The notes below the pieces were generated by a model, which saw only the letters and a program-made list of their open reading frames with translations, was not told the DNA's origin and did not search any database. A DNA stretch of 64,000 nt from Lentzea sp. NBRC 105346. Lineage in GTDB: Bacteria > Actinomycetota > Actinomycetes > Mycobacteriales > Pseudonocardiaceae. Position numbers and translations under genes: made by a program. Below, one piece after another: positions 57,567 to 64,000 of the stretch. Where the stretch lies: assembly GCF_030269605.1 (NCBI RefSeq), contig NZ_BSTQ01000009.1, forward strand, positions 186,001 to 250,000, read 5' to 3'. How positions within the stretch are numbered: position 1 is the first letter of the stretch; every line of letters begins with the position of its first letter.

Positions 57567-60184
57567 CAGGGGCGGGTCGCTGGTCGGTGCTGTCAGGCAG
57601 CGTTGGAGTGGCGCGAGGTCTGCTGGCTTTCGGTGTGCTCTCGGCGCTGACGGCGGGTCTCCCCTGGGGTCTGGTGCATTTTGTTGGCTGGCCGCTTCCT
57701 GACCACGTGCCGACCTGGGACGAGGTTCAGATAGCGCTGTTCAGTCCGATGAGCGGCCAGTTCTTCATCGACGCGCTGGCGATCATCTGTTGGATCGCTT
57801 GGTTCTTCTTCGTCTTGTCCGTGCTGCGCTCGGTCGTCGACATCGCGACCGGAATCGCTTGGACGCCACGTCGAGCGCGCGGACCGTTCCAGGCGCTCAC
57901 GGCCGCTCTCATCGGCGCCGTGGTGCTGACCTTGCTGAGCAATCGAGCGTTCGCCACACCTGCAGCTGGTGGCCGCGCGCACGAGCCGACTGCCGCCGTT
58001 GTGGTTGCGCCTTTGAGCCCTGGCGCCATGGAGCACCCTGCGGCCCTGGATTTGGTCGTGGACCGTGCAGCACCAGCCCCGCCGGGTCTCGTGCGTGTTG
58101 TTGATGAAGTCCGCCTACCGCAAAACGGCATCTACGACAGCTTGTGGCGGATCGCTGAACGGATCTATGGACCGGGCGGTGGTGATCGGTGGCCTGAGCT
58201 CTACCAGCTCAACCGTGGAGTTGAACAGGAAGACGGCCGTTCCCTCACCAATCCCGACCTCGTGCGGCCGGGCTGGAAGATCGCCGCCTACGTTCCGGAA
58301 CCGGCTGAAGCACCACCACCGGCTGAAGTACCAGCTACGCCGTCGAATCCTGCCCCGCCGGAGGAAATGGCCGAACCTCGTGGAGAACTGAGCGAGCCAG
58401 GCCTGAACCTGATGACCGGTGTGTACGTGAGTCTCGGTCTTGCGGGAGCGATATCGGCCGCCGTTGCGGCTATTCAGATGCGGGGCAGGCGCCGGTACCG
58501 GATCGGCAGCGGCAAGCGGTCCGACCTTCGTCGCCCGGTTGCTCCCGTGGTCCAGGCGTTGCGTGTTGGGCACGAGGCTATGCGAGATCGGCAGAGCGAT
58601 GACACCGAGTTCGTCCACTTCGGTCCGCCCCGGCCGAATGCTCGGTTGAGCGCGGAGGGCGCGCCGGAGCCGAGCAGCGAACCGCCACGGCTCCCCGCGT
58701 CGGCGGGCACGAGACGTGGGCGAGAGTTCGCTGTGGACCTCGCCAGCACGCGCGGCCTCGGCCTGTCCGGGCCTGGCGCCACTGCAGCGGCACGAGCGCT
58801 CCTCCTGCACCTGCTCACCGCGCAAGGCGCGGACGCAACCTGTCGCATTCTCGTGCCTGCTGACGATGTCCACCTGATCTTCGGTGAGGTGGAGGCCCAG
58901 GACCTGCCGCACACCGTCGAGGTCGTTGCCTCGCTGGACGCCGCCCTCGACGAGATGGAGACGCTCCTACTCACCCGTGCCCGGCAAGCCCTCGACGGGC
59001 ATTTGAGGGCGTCGGGCGCTGTGGTCCTCGTCGCTCGCTCTGTCGGGCACACCGAACGTCGGCTGCAAGCTGTCCTCGACAACGGATCTGCTCTCGGCCT
59101 TGCTGGCGTTCTTCTGGGTCAGTGGCGTCCAGGCGCGACGGTCATCGTTCGGGTCGACGGAACGGTAAGTGCGACCAGCCCGGGCCTTGGGGACGAACTC
59201 TCCGGGGCGAGGCTGTTCAACCTGCCTGCCGCCGACGCCGCGGACCTTCTCGCCGTCCTCCGCGAGGCTGAAGTCCAAAGAGGGCCTGACGATGTCGACG
59301 AGGACGTCCGTTCGATACCGGACGCAAGGCTTCCCGAGCCGCGATCGAGCACCGTTCCCGACGCTGCAGCCGTGGGCTCGACACACGCCGCGGTGGCATC
59401 TCGCCTGACCGTGGAGGTCTTCGGTCGGTTTCACCTCGTGTTCGAGCCTGCTGGGTCCGCCAGTGTTGATCTCAGCGACTTGCTCACCCCGAAGCAACGC
59501 GAGGTGTTGGTGCACCTAGCGCTCCATCCGCAGGGTGTCCGGCGTGAGGTCCTGAACGAGGCGGTGTGGCCAGGAAGCAGGCCTCCAAGGCCGTACAACT
59601 CGTTCCACAACACGTTGTCGGTGCTTCGGCGCGTGGTCACCGAAGCCACCAGCGGTTCCATGGCGAACTTCGTCGTGAACAGCGATGGCCGCTACCAACT
59701 GAACCGCGAACTCGTCGAGGTGGACTTCTGGAAGCTTGAACAGTCGCTTGCGAACGCGGGGTCTGCAGGTGCCGACCGGACGTCATGTCTGCAGCGCGCT
59801 GTTGACCTCTACGTGGGAGATCTTGCTGAAGACGTTCTCTCGCCGTGGATTGAGCCGGTCCGCGAGGCCGCGCGGCGCGACGTGCTGGATGCACTCAGCG
59901 CGCTGATCAACGAGCACGGCGATGCGGACCCGCAGAGGGTTCTCGTCCTGCTCGAGCGCGCACGCCAACTCGATCCGTACAACGAGGGCGTCTACCGCCA
60001 GATCATGAGCACCCAGGCTGAGCTCGGACAGCTCGCCGCCGTTCCTCGTACGCTCGCCCTGCTGACCGCCACGCTCGGCGAAATCGACGAAGAGCCGAGC
60101 CCCGCCACGTGCGACCTCGCTGAGTTCCTGCAGCACCGCATCGGGCCGCAGGTCACTTCCTACGGCCGCGCTGCAGCGTCGTGA
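57563..60184 (+). CDS. Membrane-anchored LysM/BTAD transcriptional-regulator-like protein
   Basis: 873 residues. Three N-terminal membrane helices (within 10-135), a LysM-like domain (about 180-245, IAERIYGPGGGDRWPELYQL), another helix (about 280-300), a large middle region, and a C-terminal winged-helix plus BTAD domain (about 615-860; TPKQREVLVHLALHPQGVRR and YEGVYRQIM-like). This architecture occurs regularly in actinobacterial Tad operons. The LysM part may bind peptidoglycan, the BTAD part may bind DNA or act as a scaffold. The combination in one membrane protein is unusual. Confidence 0.85.
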   Translation: MTGAGRWSVLSGSVGVARGLLAFGVLSALTAGLPWGLVHFVGWPLPDHVPTWDEVQIALFSPMSGQFFIDALAIICWIAWFFFVLSVLRSVVDIATGIAWTPRRARGPFQALTAALIGAVVLTLLSNRAFATPAAGGRAHEPTAAVVVAPLSPGAMEHPAALDLVVDRAAPAPPGLVRVVDEVRLPQNGIYDSLWRIAERIYGPGGGDRWPELYQLNRGVEQEDGRSLTNPDLVRPGWKIAAYVPEPAEAPPPAEVPATPSNPAPPEEMAEPRGELSEPGLNLMTGVYVSLGLAGAISAAVAAIQMRGRRRYRIGSGKRSDLRRPVAPVVQALRVGHEAMRDRQSDDTEFVHFGPPRPNARLSAEGAPEPSSEPPRLPASAGTRRGREFAVDLASTRGLGLSGPGATAAARALLLHLLTAQGADATCRILVPADDVHLIFGEVEAQDLPHTVEVVASLDAALDEMETLLLTRARQALDGHLRASGAVVLVARSVGHTERRLQAVLDNGSALGLAGVLLGQWRPGATVIVRVDGTVSATSPGLGDELSGARLFNLPAADAADLLAVLREAEVQRGPDDVDEDVRSIPDARLPEPRSSTVPDAAAVGSTHAAVASRLTVEVFGRFHLVFEPAGSASVDLSDLLTPKQREVLVHLALHPQGVRREVLNEAVWPGSRPPRPYNSFHNTLSVLRRVVTEATSGSMANFVVNSDGRYQLNRELVEVDFWKLEQSLANAGSAGADRTSCLQRAVDLYVGDLAEDVLSPWIEPVREAARRDVLDALSALINEHGDADPQRVLVLLERARQLDPYNEGVYRQIMSTQAELGQLAAVPRTLALLTATLGEIDEEPSPATCDLAEFLQHRIGPQVTSYGRAAAS

Positions 60185-60244
60185 GCTGCCGTCGGCCTCC
60201 GGGTTTCCCGCTGTATCAACCAACTCCGAGATTGGAGCCATCTC

Positions 60245-60610
60245 ATGAACCGACGACTCGCTAGCGTGCTCAGCGCCGCGGCCATGCTGGTCGCCGCTGC
60301 TGCCGGCACTCCGAACGCGGCCGCGGCCACGAGAATCTGGCCGCCACCGGGCTGCGGCTTCGTTCCCTTGCCTCAGCCCGTAGGAGAGCTCACCGCCCGC
60401 TACTTCCACTGCGGCGCCAACTTCATCCTCATCAAATTCCACTGGGATACAGGAAGTACTGGAACATCGTGTGTGCCACCTTGGTATCAGGTTCCCTTTT
60501 TCCGTGATGGCGCGCACGTGATCGTCAACGCCTACTACGTCTCCACTCCGCCGAATCTCAGTGGGCCGCCCGGTGGGGAATGGTGCTCGTTGTCGCAACC
60601 TAGGGTCTGA
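60245..60610 (+). CDS. Small secreted protein after the Tad operon
   Basis: 121 residues. Signal peptide RRLASVLSAAAMLVAAAAG with cleavage near NAAAAT. Mature part about 90 residues with four Cys (GCGF, HCGA, SCVP, WCSL). It may be a cargo or surface protein of the Tad system. Lower GC than the operon. Confidence 0.7.
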   Translation: MNRRLASVLSAAAMLVAAAAGTPNAAAATRIWPPPGCGFVPLPQPVGELTARYFHCGANFILIKFHWDTGSTGTSCVPPWYQVPFFRDGAHVIVNAYYVSTPPNLSGPPGGEWCSLSQPRV

Positions 60611-61167
60611 TAGATATACTGCGTGTGGGCAAAGACGTGCCATGCGACACTGTGGAAGTTTTGGGCACTTATATCTTTCGTGGAAGACTCTGGTCTGACC
60701 GCGGGGCGATGTACTCGTTTTTTCTTGATTTTTATTGGATGCGGTGCTTTCGTGGTTTGGCTGCGGAAGCATCGCATCCTTGGATCGGCCCCTGAAGGGT
60801 CCGTGTCACGTTCCTGGCCAGGTGCCTTCTAGGGCAGAAGCCCCTTGATCGGACGAATCCGCTGGTCAGAAGTAGTGTGGTGGCTACCCGTGTGACGCCT
60901 GACTCGGTAGCCGGCAGGCAGTTGAGCAGTCGACCGGCGCGACGGTGGTCCCCGCCTCCGCCCAACTAGCTAGCGGCCGCCCTTCGTGCTAGAAAGCCCT
61001 GAATTGACGCACTCCCTATTCAACTTCATTTAGCTCAATACGCCCTAGGCTGGCGTACTTTATTGGTATTCTGGTCGTCTCGCGTCCGGCTTTGAATTCC
61101 TGAATTTTTGTGCATTGCGATCACTCGTGAAGCGCTAAAGAATCATGGAAATTCGCGCGGGAATCTA
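60611..61167. other. Low-GC intergenic region
   Basis: About 560 bp with clear T-rich stretches (for example around 60718-60735) and no convincing gene. The composition differs from both sides and may mark the boundary between the Tad operon and a mobile region. Confidence 0.5.
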
Positions 61168-61196
61168 TTGTGTCCCGATCGGTTCGATGCTATGTT
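61168..61196 (+). promoter_or_regulatory. Promoter of the gene at 61274
   Basis: TTGTGT (61168-61173), 17-bp spacer, TATGTT (61191-61196), a good housekeeping-type promoter. Start expected near 61203. Confidence 0.6.
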
Positions 61197-61205
61197 TGAT
61201 GTATC

Positions 61206-61236
61206 GCGAGATGGGTTCGCACCCCGCATATCTCGC
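61206..61236 (+). promoter_or_regulatory. Palindrome downstream of the promoter
   Basis: GCGAGAT (61206-61212) and ATCTCGC (61230-61236) with a 17-nt centre, right after the predicted start site. Candidate operator or 5' hairpin. Confidence 0.45.
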
Positions 61237-61273
61237 AACCACACAAACCCAATAACCGCCAGGAGTGGTCGTC

Positions 61274-61876
61274 ATGGCTGATGTCATGGTCACCGCGTGG
61301 AGCAACGGCGATGGTTGGCTCAGCGTTGATACCGCTGAGTGGATCGCCGAGCGCGCGGAACTCTGCGAAGAGCTCACGAACGAGCTGCGCGAGTGGATGG
61401 ATGAGAGAGGGCACCGGGATCCGACAGCACGTGTGCTGGTGCTCTGGGTGAAGGAGCGCACTGGAGAAGACCCGGTCGGCCTCTACGGTGACGGGCTGTT
61501 CTGGGCACACAACACCTGCAACGTGGAGAACATCCTCTCGGATGATCTCGGCTTCCTGGTGTTCTCGGCCGGCGGTGAGCTGGGCGACCTGATGGTGACG
61601 ATGAGCGGTGACGGGGGTCTCTACGGCCAACCTGAGGTCTACCGCGACACCACCACCGACACGGCCTACTGGGCGGACCACGCGCACGCGGTCGGTTGCT
61701 GCGCGAACGGCCATCAGTGGGAGACCTGCGACGGCTACCGGTTGCACTGCGTCAACGGTGGCCTCTTCGACGGCGCCCCGACGATCAGCGGCCAAGCGCG
61801 TGTGCCCTTTGGTGATCGCGAGCGCGCCTACATCGCGTGCCCGCAGTGTCGTAAGTCGCTCCGCTTCACGGCCTGA
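61274..61876 (+). CDS. Uncharacterised protein with zinc-ribbon-like tail
   Basis: 200 residues from the ATG at 61274 (AGGAG upstream). Acidic N-terminal half; several Cys near the middle (CCANGHQWETC) and the end (CPQCRKSLRF), together resembling a zinc ribbon. Resembles plasmid/ICE hypothetical proteins; no function recognised. Confidence 0.7.
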   Translation: MADVMVTAWSNGDGWLSVDTAEWIAERAELCEELTNELREWMDERGHRDPTARVLVLWVKERTGEDPVGLYGDGLFWAHNTCNVENILSDDLGFLVFSAGGELGDLMVTMSGDGGLYGQPEVYRDTTTDTAYWADHAHAVGCCANGHQWETCDGYRLHCVNGGLFDGAPTISGQARVPFGDRERAYIACPQCRKSLRFTA

Positions 61877-61923
61877 GTAGCCGACTTCCCAACCCTCGTT
61901 CTTCCCTCAGCGTGAGGTGTGCC

Positions 61924-62382
61924 ATGTCTGCCATGCTCTCTGTCGATCAGGACCAACTGCGGTTCGTCGAGGACGACTCGGTGACTGTCTCCCTTGAATT
62001 CCCGTGGGAAACGGACTCCGGCTACCACTGCACTCGGTGCGGTGAGGACATCGTGGAGACGGCCGGCGGCTACGAAACCGAGTCCGGAGAGGCGACGTGC
62101 TCCCCGGACGGCGACGAGCCAACCGCGCACGTACCGGAACGAGCTCCGTTGTCGTGGGTGAACTCCGCGACGATCGACGCGGACGAGGTCGACGACTCCG
62201 TCACCGTGTCGATCAGCGTCGGTGACCCGCGTGGAGCGTTCTGTTTCACCGTGCGACGAGTGCCGGACGACGCGGGCGGTGATCTTGCGGGCCGCCTGGT
62301 GTTGCACGTCCCGCACCCCGGCGAGTCCAGCCCGCACAGGAAGCTGACGATGCTGCATCCTGGCGCGTTCGTCGTCGGCTGA
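61924..62382 (+). CDS. Uncharacterised acidic protein
   Basis: 152 residues from the ATG at 61924. One CxxC (YHCTRCGED) near residue 40 and otherwise acidic beta-type sequence. It follows the previous gene by 47 bp, likely in one transcript. Function unknown. Confidence 0.65.
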   Translation: MSAMLSVDQDQLRFVEDDSVTVSLEFPWETDSGYHCTRCGEDIVETAGGYETESGEATCSPDGDEPTAHVPERAPLSWVNSATIDADEVDDSVTVSISVGDPRGAFCFTVRRVPDDAGGDLAGRLVLHVPHPGESSPHRKLTMLHPGAFVVG

Positions 62383-62676
62383 CCTCGGCTGAACGGCGGT
62401 CCGCAAGGCCTCGCAGTCTTCGGAGCGTCGTTCGCCCCCTCTAGGCGGAAGTGCCGACGGACGGCACGTCACCGCTGTATGCGGCACGAACGCGGAGTTC
62501 AGAACGGGGCTACGCTACGGATGCCCTCCTGTTCGCAGGCGGGTTTGTGTGGTGGCCGGCGGGGGTGCGACACCTCCACCGTGAGGTGCCCCGTCGGCCC
62601 GCACTGGCCTTCTCCGGCGTGCCGCTCCTAGATGCGCAACTCGACTTTTCGGCCCGTTTCGGCCCGGAGCGCTGTC

Positions 62677-63546
62677 ATGTGTTCACAAAAGCAATCGCAG
62701 GCTGGGCGTGTGCCCACAGATCCGCACCAACACGCGGTGAAGATCGCGGAATCCGTTGACGAGACCTGGCACCGTGTCCACGGCTCAGGACAACTCGAAA
62801 TCCCTGTGTCAGTCGTCGGCGCGTTGGCGTTCCTGGCTCCGCCGGACGACGAGCGCGACGACGTGGTGAGTTGCCTCCTTTCGTTGTCAGCTGGCGACTT
62901 CTCCGACTTCGCTCGTATGCAGTGGGCGATCTTCGTCAAGGCGAGACCAGATCTCGTCAACCGAGCATGGCCGCTGATCTCGTTGTGGCACGGCGAATCG
63001 CGTCTTGACGATCAGGCGGTCTCGGCAGCCAAGAGCGTTGCGGATGCCGCGCTACGTGCGGAGCAACTCCACCTCACCGGAACTGACCGGCGACGTGAGA
63101 CGGACTTGTTCGGCGCCCTGCTCGAAGTGCTCCGCTCGCGCACCGCGAAGAGTGCGCGCGGGCAGTTCTACACACCGGCGTGTGTCGCGGACGCGATGGC
63201 ACGCATGGTCGGTGTGCCAGGTGAGGGCGAGCGTGTACTTGAACCGACGGCAGGTACGGGCGCCCTCCTTCGTGCTGCGGCTGAAGCCATGCGTGAGCTG
63301 GACCACGATCCCTCCACTGTGGAGTGGTGGGCGGTCGACGTGGACGAGCTCGCGGTGGCGTGCCTCGCAGTCAACGCGGTGTTGTGGGGTCTCGGGAACA
63401 AGGTCGTGCTCGGCGTCGGCAACGGCCTGACCGACGAGTGGATGCCGCGTGCTCTCGCCGAACGCCGCGAACCTATGGAACTCGCGAGCGCAATTCGTTG
63501 CATGGCTGACCTGATTCGGATCACCGAACGGCCCGCTGGCGGATGA
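62677..63546 (+). CDS. N6-DNA methylase-like protein lacking motif IV
   Basis: 289 residues from the ATG at 62677 (GGAG 7 nt upstream). A helical N-terminal domain, then ARGQFYTP (motif X, about 160-167) and VLEPTAGTGALL (motif I, about 187-198), and an acidic motif II (AVDVDELA). The expected NPPF/Y catalytic motif IV is absent: the sequence after the fourth strand is GVGNGLTDEWMP. It may bind SAM without methylating DNA. Similar proteins occur on actinomycete mobile elements. Confidence 0.82.
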   Translation: MCSQKQSQAGRVPTDPHQHAVKIAESVDETWHRVHGSGQLEIPVSVVGALAFLAPPDDERDDVVSCLLSLSAGDFSDFARMQWAIFVKARPDLVNRAWPLISLWHGESRLDDQAVSAAKSVADAALRAEQLHLTGTDRRRETDLFGALLEVLRSRTAKSARGQFYTPACVADAMARMVGVPGEGERVLEPTAGTGALLRAAAEAMRELDHDPSTVEWWAVDVDELAVACLAVNAVLWGLGNKVVLGVGNGLTDEWMPRALAERREPMELASAIRCMADLIRITERPAGG

Positions 63547-63628
63547 CCGCGCACGTACTTCATCAACCTCCCATTTGTCCTTGTCCGCGCGGCATGCGCG
63601 CGACACAACCAAGTTGAGGTGACCAATC

Positions 63629-64000
63629 ATGGCCATTGAAGATCTGACCACTGCGAACCCAACCGAGATCGACGCCGAACTCGACCGGCTGAACACTGAG
63701 CGCGCAAAGGCGGAGCACGCGGTCCGCATCCTGACGAAGCGTCGCCAGGACTGGCTCGAAGCCCACGCGGCCGATCTCGCGGCTGATCTGGAACCCCGGA
63801 TCGAGAGCGCTTCTCAGACCGTCATGGAGTGCAAGGTGGCTGCCGGGCCGCTAGAGGACGAGTTCGACCGCCGGGGCGGATGGACTCGCGCATGGCTCGT
63901 CCTCAACGCCAGTGGCCATGTGCACCGCACCATGGAGTGCAGGACCTGTTTCGACACCACGAAGTTCGCTTGGCTGACACACCTGTCTGGGCACGATGAA
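63629..64000 (+). CDS. Coiled-coil/zinc-ribbon protein (3' partial)
   Basis: At least 124 residues from the ATG at 63629; no stop before the window ends. The first 60 residues are a Glu/Arg/Ala-rich coiled coil (ELDRLNTERAKAEHAVRIL), then a W/H/C-containing part (MECRTCFDTTKFAWLTH) that begins a possible zinc-binding region. Typical of actinomycete mobile-element proteins; function unknown. Confidence 0.7.
   Translation, partial: MAIEDLTTANPTEIDAELDRLNTERAKAEHAVRILTKRRQDWLEAHAADLAADLEPRIESASQTVMECKVAAGPLEDEFDRRGGWTRAWLVLNASGHVHRTMECRTCFDTTKFAWLTHLSGHDE

Noticed and set aside
61206-61240. Possible tRNA (T-arm-like GGGTTCG and ACCA end)
   Set aside because: Only about 30 nt between complementary ends; no D arm or anticodon arm. 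It is a palindrome, not a tRNA.
1-64000. CRISPR array
   Set aside because: No regularly spaced direct repeats of 24-40 bp with unique spacers were seen; the GGGGAC and TGCAACA repeats are short operator-like sites.

Overview
The window is high-GC DNA with dense, often overlapping genes and frequent GTG/TTG starts. Its families (DUF5994, DUF6307, DUF6292, DUF2637, IniB N-terminal, GAF-ANTAR, DUF5753) point to an actinomycete, most likely of the Pseudonocardiaceae (Lentzea, Saccharothrix or Amycolatopsis type). The genus is an inference; nothing in the window proves it.

Region 1 (1-7.7 kb) is chromosomal housekeeping and stress functions: a GH13 alpha-glucan enzyme, a GAF-ANTAR regulator, a cold-shock gene coupled to a small upstream ORF, a coupled DUF5994/DUF6307/transglutaminase/acetyltransferase operon, a DUF6292 protein and CsbD. 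Region 2 (7.9-13.9 kb) starts at a tRNA-Lys(CTT) 3' fragment that looks like an integration scar. It carries a DUF2637 membrane protein, an HNH nuclease, an XRE/ImmA-type regulator-protease pair, and a divergent bacterial ubiquitin-like operon (Ubl, E2, JAB peptidase, E1, unknown small protein). Region 3 (13.9-22.6 kb) holds peroxiredoxin, fasciclin lipoprotein, TrkA-N protein, an IniB-like protein with a divergent IniR-like regulator, DUF4383, thioredoxin, DipZ, a truncated anti-sigma protein and a pseudogene copy of a transporter 3' end.

Region 4 (22.7-27.4 kb) is a regulatory block of five GAF-ANTAR proteins in a mirrored arrangement (a sixth lies at 2.6 kb). Region 5 (27.5-36.5 kb) has a YCII/ECF42 sigma pair, a SnoaL-like protein, an ABC exporter, a TetR/glycosyltransferase pair, an ICMT-like methyltransferase and a CBS/NhaD-type transporter operon. 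The ABC and transporter operons share a 25-bp leader core. An IS110 remnant and a truncated gene mark a scar at 36.8-37.2 kb.

Region 6 (37.3-45.7 kb) is a second unusual cluster. A LysR-type regulator faces a tightly coupled operon of radical SAM-SPASM enzyme, thymidylate-kinase-like protein and endonuclease/exonuclease/phosphatase protein, followed by NUDIX. Two XRE-type regulators, a zinc-finger protein, a membrane protein and a 5-formyl-THF cyclo-ligase family protein follow. Helically phased GGGGAC repeats precede two of these transcription units. Region 7 (45.8-60.6 kb) ends in a complete Tad/Flp-type pilus or secretion operon, from prepilin peptidase to a LysM/BTAD regulator, with a recognisable promoter and a palindrome at the start site. 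Region 8 (60.6-64 kb) is a lower-GC spacer followed by plasmid/ICE-type genes, including an N6-methylase-like protein without a catalytic motif; the last gene runs off the window.

The two clusters most worth following are the Ubl conjugation cassette (10.2-13.9 kb) and the radical SAM/nucleotide cluster (37.3-41.7 kb).
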